Source of the DNA: Bacillota bacterium
GTDB lineage: Bacteria; Bacillota; Clostridia; Oscillospirales; Acutalibacteraceae
Reading direction: 5' to 3'
Assembly: GCA_023412845.1 (NCBI GenBank)
Contig: JAEZRH010000112.1
Location: 1 to 11,710, forward strand
Length of the DNA stretch: 11,710 nucleotides
The position numbers and the translations under genes were made by a program. Shown here piece after piece: positions 1-4,882 of this stretch; the stretch's first letter is position 1, and the number at the start of each line of letters is the position of its first letter. A model generated the notes under the pieces. That model worked only from the letters and a program-made list of their open reading frames with translations, did no database searches and was not told where the DNA came from.

Positions 1-629
1 CGGTTGCCCTCATCACCGACATGGACCGCCCGCTCGGCAGCGCCGTCGGCAATTCCCTTGAGGTCGTCGAGGCCTGCGAGACGCTCCGGGGCCGCGGTCC
101 GGAGGATCTGACGGAAATCTGCGTGGAGCTTGCCGCGAATATGCTTTTCCTCGCGGCAAAAGGCAGCCTCGAAGACTGCCGCAAGGCGGCGCGGCGCCAG
201 ATCGAAAACGGCGAAGCCTTTGCGAAGCTGAAGGAGATGGCCGCGGCGCAGGGCGGGGACGCCTGCGTGCTGGACGATTACGCAAAGTTCCCGCAGGCGA
301 AGGTAAGCTATGAAGTGAAAGCGCCGTCCGCCGGGTATCTGTACGCGATGGATACGCAGCAGTGCGGCATCGCCTCGGTCGTGCTCGGCGCGGGCCGCGA
401 GAAAAAAGAGGATTCCATCGACTACAGTGCCGGCATCCTGCTGCGCCGGAAGATCGGCGCCAGAGTGGAAAAAGGCGACGTGCTCGCGGGGTTCCGCTCG
501 TCCTCCATTCAAAAATGCAAAGAAGCGGAACGCGTTTTTCTGGATGCGCTCACCATCCGCGCGGATGCGCCCGCCGAGGTGCCGCTCATCCACGCCCGCG
601 TGTCGAAAGACGGCGTGGAGCGTTTTTAG
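1..629 (+). CDS. pdp: Pyrimidine-nucleoside phosphorylase, 3' part (5' end outside window)
   Basis: The gene enters from the left edge; the first whole codon is at base 3 and about 208 C-terminal residues are visible, roughly half of the usual 430-440 aa. The segment ALITDMDRPLGSAVGNSLEV matches the conserved MDxPLGxAVGNxLEV block of the thymidine/pyrimidine-nucleoside phosphorylase family (nucleoside phosphorylase family II), followed by the EA..TLRGRGPEDL continuation. The C-terminal half (VKAPSAGYLYAMD..., GAGREKKEDSIDYSAGILL, G..VEKGDVLA) is the typical small lipoyl-like PYNP C-terminal domain. Family role: cytosolic phosphorolysis of uridine, deoxyuridine or thymidine to base plus (deoxy)ribose-1-phosphate in nucleoside salvage. 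The phosphate- and nucleoside-binding N-terminal residues are not in view, so the choice between Pdp (broad) and DeoA (thymidine) is by resemblance only. The gene ends directly at a strong terminator, so it is the last gene of its transcript. Confidence 0.93.
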   Translation, partial: VALITDMDRPLGSAVGNSLEVVEACETLRGRGPEDLTEICVELAANMLFLAAKGSLEDCRKAARRQIENGEAFAKLKEMAAAQGGDACVLDDYAKFPQAKVSYEVKAPSAGYLYAMDTQQCGIASVVLGAGREKKEDSIDYSAGILLRRKIGARVEKGDVLAGFRSSSIQKCKEAERVFLDALTIRADAPAEVPLIHARVSKDGVERF

Positions 630-650
630 GCCGGAATGGCCGGCCCTTTT
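629..650 (+). terminator. Intrinsic terminator of the pyrimidine phosphorylase gene
   Basis: GGCCGG (629-634) pairs with CCGGCC (640-645) around a 5-nt loop and is followed by CTTTT. The stem begins on the last base of the TAG stop codon, and a new promoter follows, so it separates the upstream transcript from the ECF-S operon. Confidence 0.8.
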
Positions 651-672
651 AACGATTTAGGCAGCCGGGAGC

Positions 673-701
673 TTGACAGAAGTGGAAAAACAGGTTAAAC
701 T
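673..701 (+). promoter_or_regulatory. Sigma-70/SigA-type promoter of the ECF-S/methyltransferase/hypAB operon
   Basis: A perfect -35 TTGACA (673-678), a 17-bp spacer and a -10 TAAACT (696-701, 4 of 6 consensus bases). Transcription would start near 708, giving a leader of about 120 nt before the ATG at 829. The site lies just after the preceding gene's terminator, as expected for an independent transcript. Confidence 0.7.
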
Positions 702-707
702 GTTAAC

Positions 708-828
708 AATAAAGCCATGAAGGCTTTGAAGCTGGACATTGATCACTGGCGATGTAAATCAAACCGCGAAGGGATGCCGTATCTGCAACGGCCTTTCGCG
801 GATTTTTTATGTTCAAGGAGCTGTATTT
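708..828 (+). promoter_or_regulatory. Structured 5' leader of the ECF-S operon, possible riboswitch or attenuator
   Basis: Three hairpins can be seen in order. The first is AAAGCC (711-716) with GGCTTT (722-727). The second is ACATTG (736-741) with CGATGT (750-755), which includes a G-U pair. The third is the long terminator hairpin at 764-808. The Shine-Dalgarno AAGGAG (815-820) follows only 6 nt after the T-run. A terminator between promoter and first gene is the usual layout of transcription attenuation, and ECF S components are often under vitamin- or metal-responsive riboswitches. I compared it from memory with THF, preQ1, fluoride, NiCo, Moco and TPP aptamers and recognised none of them. 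No antiterminator strand is obvious by eye. Confidence 0.45.
764..808 (+). terminator. Intrinsic terminator hairpin inside the ECF-S leader (attenuator)
   Basis: The outer stem 764-773 pairs with 792-801 (10 bp including one G-U pair). A 3-nt 5' bulge (774-776) follows, then the inner stem CCGT (777-780) with ACGG (788-791) and a 7-nt loop. TTTTTT follows at 803-808. The only gene on this transcript upstream is outside the preceding terminator, so this hairpin most likely conditions entry into the operon rather than ending a gene. Confidence 0.72.
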
Positions 829-1356
829 ATGAAAAAAGCAACAACCGTCAATCTGACGGGAGCCGCACTGTGCATGGCACTGGGCGTGGTCTTCCCCATT
901 TTCTTCCACATGCTTGGGGCCGGGCCCGCCTTTTTGCCCATGCACATTCCGGTGCTGCTCTGCGGCCTGCTGTTCGGCTGGGAGTACGGCGCCGTCTGCG
1001 GATTTCTCGTTCCGCTTCTCTCCGCCCTGCTGACAGGCATGCCTCCCCTGTTCCCGACCGCGCCGGCCATGATGCTGGAGCTTTGCGCATACGGCATCCT
1101 GACGGGCGTGCTGTATCGCAAAGCGCGCTGGAACGTCTACCCCGCTCTGATCGTTTCCATGCTTGGCGGGCGCGCGGTTTCCGGCATCGCAAACGCCGTG
1201 TTTATGGGCATTGCCGGCAAGCCGTACGGCTTTACCGCCTTTCTCTCAGGCGCTTTCGTGACGGGGCTCACCGGCATTATCATTCAGATTGTCGCCGTCC
1301 CCGTGATCATCCTGTCGCTGGAAAAAGCGAACGTCATCCGCCGCGAGAGGGTATGA
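829..1356 (+). CDS. ECF transporter S component (substrate-binding membrane subunit)
   Basis: A 175-aa very hydrophobic protein with about six membrane segments (roughly residues 8-28, 37-52, 54-70, 79-95, 103-128 and 138-164) and a basic tail (RRERV). The motif region FLPMHIPVLLCGLLFGWEYG, then GFLVPLLSALLTGMPPLFP and MMLELCAYGILTGVLYRK, is typical of ECF S components of the PF12822/COG4684-like group. Such S components capture a micronutrient and work with a shared EcfA-EcfA'-EcfT energising module, which is not in this window. I recall that COG4684 has been linked with pantothenate (PanT), but I cannot assign a substrate; the neighbouring hypA/hypB would also suit a nickel- or cofactor-related substrate. 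The start at 829 is chosen for AAGGAG at 815-820 (8-nt spacing) and the MKKA start; the open frame upstream runs through the terminator hairpin and is not coding. The stop is 4 nt before the next gene. Confidence 0.8.
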   Translation: MKKATTVNLTGAALCMALGVVFPIFFHMLGAGPAFLPMHIPVLLCGLLFGWEYGAVCGFLVPLLSALLTGMPPLFPTAPAMMLELCAYGILTGVLYRKARWNVYPALIVSMLGGRAVSGIANAVFMGIAGKPYGFTAFLSGAFVTGLTGIIIQIVAVPVIILSLEKANVIRRERV

Positions 1357-1360
1357 CGGC

Positions 1361-1960
1361 ATGACGGAAGCGGATAATAAGACGGAAGAGATCAGGACGT
1401 TCTTCGACCGCTGCGCCGATATGTGGGACGGCCGCTGCCGGCACGACCCGGAAAAGATCGCCGCGATCGTAACGCTTGCGGGCGTGAGACCCGGCGGCCG
1501 CGTGGCCGATATTGCCTGCGGAACGGGCGTGCTGTTCCCGGAGATTTTGTCGCGCGACCCGGAGCTGCTGCTGGGCGTTGACCTCTCGGGGAAAATGATC
1601 GAAAAAGCCCGCTCGAAATTTACGGACCCGCGTCTGCGCCTTGCCGCGGCCGACTTCTTCGACGTGGACGAGGGCGGATTCGACGCCGTTCTGCTTTATA
1701 GCGCGTACCCGCATTTCCCGGACAAGGCGAGACTGGCCGCGCATATGGCCTCTATGCTGAAACCGGGGGGCAGGTTTCTGGTCGCCCACGGCGAGAGCCG
1801 GGAGGCCATCAACGGCTGCCACAGCGGCGGGCAGGTGAGTCCCCTCTCCTGGAAGCTGCACGGCGCGCGTGAGGAAGCGGAAAACTTTTCAGCCTTGTTC
1901 ACTATCGACATGCTGGCGGACACGAAAGATATTTATTTCTTTTCGGGTATCAAAAAATAA
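1361..1960 (+). CDS. Class I SAM-dependent methyltransferase
   Basis: A 199-aa protein with a Methyltransf_11/25-type Rossmann fold. Motif I is VADIACGTGVLF (residues 48-59), the acidic residue that binds the SAM ribose lies in GVDLSGKM (D74), motif II-like AAADFFD is at 95-101, and LKPGGRFLVAHGES follows at about 133-146. The N-terminus IRTFFDRCADMWD resembles UbiE/MenG-like small-molecule methyltransferases, but the acceptor substrate cannot be read from the sequence. The ATG lies 4 nt after the S-component stop, with GAGAGGG at about 1344-1351 as ribosome binding site, so the two are translationally close and very likely co-transcribed. The link to an uptake protein and to HypA/HypB suggests a metabolite that is imported and then methylated, or a cofactor-related reaction; this is inference only. 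Confidence 0.82.
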   Translation: MTEADNKTEEIRTFFDRCADMWDGRCRHDPEKIAAIVTLAGVRPGGRVADIACGTGVLFPEILSRDPELLLGVDLSGKMIEKARSKFTDPRLRLAAADFFDVDEGGFDAVLLYSAYPHFPDKARLAAHMASMLKPGGRFLVAHGESREAINGCHSGGQVSPLSWKLHGAREEAENFSALFTIDMLADTKDIYFFSGIKK

Positions 1961-2008
1961 GCCGCAGCCGGTAAAATATTTTCAGGTTTCGAAGAACGGA
2001 GCGTAAAG

Positions 2009-2350
2009 ATGCACGAATTTCCGGTCGTACTCGATGTGATCCGCACTGTGGGCGAAGAGGCCGCAAAACGAAGGTTCCGGCAGGTCACGCAGATTGATCT
2101 GGTGATCGGCGAACTTTCTTCCATTATCGACGAATCGGTGCAGATGTATTTTGACGTTGCCGCCAAAGACAGCGTCTGCAGCGGCGCAAAACTTATTTTC
2201 GAACACCGGCCTGCCCTGCTGCGGTGCCAAAGCTGCGGGAAGGAGTTCCCTCATGAAAAAAGTTTTCAGTGCCCGGAATGCGGCGGCGACAGCGTGCTGG
2301 TAAAAGGCACGGGGAGGGAATTTTATATCCGCTCGTTCGACGGACAATAA
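2009..2350 (+). CDS. hypA: HypA nickel metallochaperone
   Basis: A 113-aa protein of normal HypA/HybF length. The N-terminal MHE (H2, E3) forms the nickel site in this family, and two zinc-binding CxxC pairs are present (C73/C76 in RCQSCGKEF and C88/C91 in FQCPECGG). LVIGELSSIIDESVQMYF is the conserved core helix region. Family role: delivers Ni2+ together with HypB to the large subunit of [NiFe] hydrogenase; in some bacteria it also serves other nickel enzymes. The start is fixed because His2 must follow Met1; GGAG at 1998-2001 lies 7 nt upstream. It sits 48 nt after the methyltransferase with no terminator between, and 21 nt before hypB. No hypC, hypD, hypE, hypF or hydrogenase structural gene is in the window. 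Confidence 0.93.
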   Translation: MHEFPVVLDVIRTVGEEAAKRRFRQVTQIDLVIGELSSIIDESVQMYFDVAAKDSVCSGAKLIFEHRPALLRCQSCGKEFPHEKSFQCPECGGDSVLVKGTGREFYIRSFDGQ

Positions 2351-2371
2351 AAAACGAAAGGCGAATCAAAC

Positions 2372-3055
2372 ATGCAGGTTATTATCATGAAGGAGCTGCT
2401 GGAGGCGAACGACCGGCTGGCGAAGGAAAACCGGGAGTATTTTTCCTCAAAGCATGTACTGGCAGTTAATCTTATGGGTTCCCCCGGGTCCGGGAAAACG
2501 ACGCTGATTTCCGCCATAGCGAAAGAGCTCGGCGATATTCCGGTCGGCGTCGTGGAGGGAGACATAGCCTCTTCCATCGACGCGGAGAACCTGGAAAAAC
2601 AGGGCATCCGCTCCTCGCAGATCAACACCTGCGGCGAATGCCATCTGGATTCCCGTGTCATCCGGGACGGAGCCGACCAGGTCGACATGCGGGACGGCAT
2701 CCTGTTCATCGAAAACGTCGGGAACCTGATCTGCCCGGCGGAGTTCGATCTCGGCGAAAGCGTGAGGCTTCTGGCCGCAAGCGTGCCGGAAGGCGACGAC
2801 AAGCCCTTCAAATATGTGCCGATGTTCAGCTATGCCGACGCCGTCGTGCTGACCAAATGCGACCTGAAAGATGCGGTTGGATTCGACGGAGGCAACTTTG
2901 TCAAGGGGCTTCGAACTGTCTCGCAGGCGCCCGTCTTCGAAGTGAGCCTTAAAAAGGACCGGGAAGCGCAGGGCGTAAAGGCGGTTGCGGATTATCTCAG
3001 GGAAAAATACGAAGCGCTCGGCGGGGTGCCCCCGCTGTCAAGGCCGGGCGTATAG
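2372..3055 (+). CDS. hypB: HypB GTPase, nickel insertion protein
   Basis: A 227-aa SIMIBI-class GTPase. The Walker A motif GSPGSGKT is at residues 36-43, the switch region VEGDIASSIDAEN at 61-73, and the G4-type motif TKCD at 161-164. The metal site at the dimer interface is visible as CH (C90-H91 in CGECHLD) and C121 (NLICPAEFDLGE). Family role: GTP-dependent nickel transfer with HypA during [NiFe] hydrogenase maturation. The N-terminus lacks the His-rich or CxxGCxC nickel-storage extension found in some HypBs, so this is the short form. The first Cys of C87-G-E-C90 stands where I recall Gly in other HypBs (TGxxCHLD), creating a CxxCH sequence. The start at 2372 has only a weak GAAAGGCG at 2356-2363; a second in-frame ATG is at 2387. 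The start at 2372 fits the usual HypB N-terminus better. Confidence 0.93.
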   Translation: MQVIIMKELLEANDRLAKENREYFSSKHVLAVNLMGSPGSGKTTLISAIAKELGDIPVGVVEGDIASSIDAENLEKQGIRSSQINTCGECHLDSRVIRDGADQVDMRDGILFIENVGNLICPAEFDLGESVRLLAASVPEGDDKPFKYVPMFSYADAVVLTKCDLKDAVGFDGGNFVKGLRTVSQAPVFEVSLKKDREAQGVKAVADYLREKYEALGGVPPLSRPGV

Positions 3056-3060
3056 CCCGG

Positions 3061-3312
3061 TAAAAATCGAATACTTTCTTTGCCCGGACCGTTTGGGGGC
3101 GTCTCCCGCAGACAAAACATCACGGGGAGCTTCTCCAGACTCTGCGCCGGTTGCAGCCTGAATTTCCATCTCGCTACAAGGCACGGTCCGGCTGCGCAGG
3201 TACTGCGCCGGTTGGGCGGCCTTTCGGCCGCTTTCAAGAATCAGCTTCTTGGGTGGGAAGCCTAATGCGGATTAGGCTTCCCACCTTTTCTTTTTGGGAT
3301 GGAGGAACATCA
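3061..3312 (+). promoter_or_regulatory. Long structured leader of the antiporter gene, candidate riboswitch
   Basis: About 250 nt without a credible gene but dense in base pairing. The closing stem is CCGGACCGT (3084-3092) with ACGGTCCGG (3183-3191), 9 bp perfect. Inside it are GTCT/AGAC (3101-3104/3110-3113), GGAG/CTCC (3126-3129/3133-3136) and GCCT/AGGC (3156-3159/3179-3182). Downstream are GCGCAG/CTGCGC (3194-3199/3203-3208), GCGGCC/GGCCGC (3216-3221/3226-3231), AAGAA/TTCTT (3236-3240/3246-3250) and then the terminator at 3252-3295. The 12-mer CTGCGCCGGTTG occurs twice (3142-3153 and 3203-3214), so the GCGCAG segment has two possible partners, one of them a pseudoknot. I saw no clear promoter; transcription may come from upstream. 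CPA2 antiporters are known riboswitch targets (for example c-di-AMP), but I do not recognise a known aptamer. Confidence 0.5.
3252..3295 (+). terminator. Perfect intrinsic terminator directly before the antiporter gene
   Basis: GGTGGGAAGCCTAAT (3252-3266) pairs perfectly over 15 bp with 3271-3285 around a GCGG tetraloop, followed by TTTTCTTTTT (3286-3295). It ends 5 nt before the GGAGG of the antiporter gene. It could simply end the hypAB transcript, but its distance of nearly 200 nt from hypB and its position hard against the next ribosome binding site favour conditional termination. Confidence 0.88.
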
Positions 3313-4488
3313 ATGGAAAAAATACTGCTCGATACGGCGCTGATCCTGTTCGCGACAAAACTTGCGGGGATCGGCAGCCGAAAGCTGAAGATGCCGGAGG
3401 TGCTCGGCGCCCTGGTCGCCGGCGTACTGCTCGGCCCGGCCGTGCTGAACGCCGTGGATTACAATGAAGGGATCCGCCTGCTTTCGAATTTCGGCGTGAT
3501 CTTCCTGATGTTCCTTGCCGGGCTGGAAACGAACCTGGAGGGATTCAAGAGGGCCGGAAGGTCGTCTTTGGCCATCGCCGTGTTTGGCATCGCGTTCCCG
3601 CTTTTGCTGGGAACCGCAGGCGCCTATCTGTTCTTCGGTAACTGGCTCGAAAATCTTTTCGTCGGCATCATCCTGACCGCCACGAGCGTGAGCATCACCG
3701 TTGAAACCCTGACGGAGCTCGGCAAGCTGAACACCCGCGCGGGCGCGAACATTCTCGGCGCCGCCGTGATCGACGACGTTCTGGGGCTGATTCTGATCTC
3801 GCTTGTCCTTGCGGCAGCGGGGAACGGCGGCGGGAACGCCTCCGGCGCCTCCGCCGCCACGCTCTTCCGGATTCTCCTGTTCTGTGCCGCCGCCGTCCTG
3901 ACCATCCTGTTCCTCCCCGCTCTTCTCCGCCGGTATGCCGGTAGGCTCCGGCCCGGCAGGGCTTTGCTGACTTTCTCCATAGCCGCCGCGCTGCTCGCCG
4001 CCTTTACCGCCGAAAAGGCCGGCATCGCCGCCATCACAGGAGCGTACCTGTTTGGTCTGCTGCTGTCCCCGCTGCCGCAGAAAGAGTATTTGGAGCGGAA
4101 TATCAAAGCGATCTCATCCGGATTCCTGTCGCCCATATTTTTCGCCAGCGTCGGCATCGAGGCAAACCTGGACGGCCTGAACGCGGAAACGGCCGCCATA
4201 GCGCTCGTAATGTTCCTTGTGGCCGTTGCGGGCAAAGTGCTCGGCTGCGGCCTTGCCGCAAGAATGTTCCGGATGAGCCGCGGCGAGTCGCTGCAGATCG
4301 GCGTCGGGATGATCTCCCGTGGTGAAGTCGCGGTCATCACGGCGAACATCGGGCTGCAGAACCACATCATATCGCAGGAAATCTTCGTTCCCACCATCAT
4401 CGTGGTGATCCTTACCACGGTCGCCACGCCGGTTTTGCTGAAGCTGGCCTTTTCGCACCGAAGCGAAGCGCAGATCGAGCGCCTGTAA
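3313..4488 (+). CDS. CPA2-family Na+(K+)/H+ antiporter, NapA-like
   Basis: A 391-aa integral membrane protein, about the length of NapA/KefB-type transporter domains, with no C-terminal RCK/TrkA-N domain. Family signatures: LGALVAGVLLGPAVL (31-45), FLMFLAGLETNLEGF (64-78), the unwound-helix motif TATSVSITVETLTELGKL (122-139), and the ion-binding Asp pair in AAVIDDVLGLI (D154, D155). Further signatures are SVGIEANLDGL (279-289), the conserved Lys in AVAGKVLG (K308) and SRGEVAVITANIGLQ (335-349). The Asp-Asp pair plus Lys pattern is that of electrogenic Na+/H+ antiporters such as NapA. Role: exchange of cytoplasmic Na+ (or K+) for H+, serving ion and pH homeostasis. The start at 3313 is chosen for GGAGG at 3301-3305 with 7-nt spacing; the frame is open further upstream but that part is the terminator and leader. 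The gene appears to be monocistronic, controlled by the leader before it. Confidence 0.88.
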   Translation: MEKILLDTALILFATKLAGIGSRKLKMPEVLGALVAGVLLGPAVLNAVDYNEGIRLLSNFGVIFLMFLAGLETNLEGFKRAGRSSLAIAVFGIAFPLLLGTAGAYLFFGNWLENLFVGIILTATSVSITVETLTELGKLNTRAGANILGAAVIDDVLGLILISLVLAAAGNGGGNASGASAATLFRILLFCAAAVLTILFLPALLRRYAGRLRPGRALLTFSIAAALLAAFTAEKAGIAAITGAYLFGLLLSPLPQKEYLERNIKAISSGFLSPIFFASVGIEANLDGLNAETAAIALVMFLVAVAGKVLGCGLAARMFRMSRGESLQIGVGMISRGEVAVITANIGLQNHIISQEIFVPTIIVVILTTVATPVLLKLAFSHRSEAQIERL

Positions 4489-4531
4489 ACAAAAACACGC
4501 CCTCGCTGAAATCCATTTGTAACATTTTGAC

Positions 4532-4560
4532 TTGAAAAAGATATTGTAACATTGTATGAT
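4532..4560 (+). promoter_or_regulatory. Promoter of glmS
   Basis: -35 TTGAAA (4532-4537), a 17-bp spacer and -10 TATGAT (4555-4560), each hexamer with 5 of 6 consensus bases. The predicted start near 4567 puts the ribozyme cleavage site about 28 nt into the transcript, as expected for a glmS leader. Confidence 0.8.
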
Positions 4561-4589
4561 ATACGAAGGCTTTCAATCGGAAGACGAAG

Positions 4590-4740
4590 CGCGAGCGCCG
4601 TTTCCGCACATTCCCGGCGGGAACGGACGACGAGGACAGGGAGTATCGAACATTCAGCGGATGCCCTGCGGTATGGCACTACCGGAAACATTGATAAAAA
4701 CGAAAAGTAATTTTCGCCACAAATTCAATGAGGTGCCTGA
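4590..4740 (+). ncRNA. glmS ribozyme: glmS glucosamine-6-phosphate-activated ribozyme
   Basis: The conserved core can be read directly: AGCGCC at 4594-4599 (cleavage between A4594 and G4595), then GACGAGGACAGGGAGTATCG (4628-4647), and GCGGATGCCCTGCGGT (4657-4672). The P3 strands ACAGGG/CCCTG, a P4-type hairpin around 4670-4683 and a P4.1-type hairpin CGAAAA-GTAA-TTTTCG (4701-4716) follow in the expected order. This RNA class self-cleaves using glucosamine-6-phosphate as coenzyme, and the cleaved mRNA is degraded, giving feedback control of GlmS. The exact 3' boundary is approximate. The position between promoter and glmS confirms the call. Confidence 0.95.
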
Positions 4741-4882
4741 AAGCCTGCATACAAACAAACGGCGGACGGAAAAGGCCGGAATTTTGCGCGTCTATTTTTC
4801 AAAAAACGGAAAAGTAGATGCTTGGATTTGTGTGCCCTTTTCAACGCCGCCGAATTTCATTTGTCGAAAGGCAGGCATCAGT

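Larger units (their letters stand above)
4489..4882 (+). other. Intergenic region carrying the glmS promoter, ribozyme and 5' untranslated region
   Basis: This 394-nt gene-free stretch holds, in order: a short spacer without a clear terminator for the antiporter gene, two copies of TTGTAACATT (4517-4526 and 4544-4553), the glmS promoter, the glmS ribozyme, and about 140 nt of leader (4741-4882). In that last part I see no further strong structure. The frame that becomes glmS happens to be free of stop codons back to 4556, but its translation is not protein-like and includes the ribozyme core. Confidence 0.75.

Noticed and set aside
717..1364. Plus-strand 215-codon frame overlapping the ECF S component
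   Set aside because: Its Arg/His-rich translation is the out-of-frame shadow of a membrane protein gene, which has the SD, the start and family motifs.
3044..3060. Hairpin CCGGGC-GTATA-GCCCGG over the hypB stop codon as a terminator
   Set aside because: It is followed by TAAAAAT and not by a T-run, so it is at best a weak or mRNA-end-stabilising structure.
2992..3237. Minus-strand 81-codon frame between hypB and the antiporter gene
   Set aside because: No convincing ribosome binding site or recognisable domain, and it overlaps the 3' end of hypB; the region is better explained as a structured RNA leader.
3246..3285. T-box antiterminator signal in the antiporter leader (GGGTGGGAAGCC)
   Set aside because: It resembles only part of the GGTGGNACCGCG T-box core, the ACCGCG half is missing, and an antiporter gene is not a usual T-box target.
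3061..3312. c-di-AMP (ydaO) riboswitch in the antiporter leader
   Set aside because: The function of the gene would fit, but I could not find the conserved ydaO core segments by eye; left as unidentified, not excluded.
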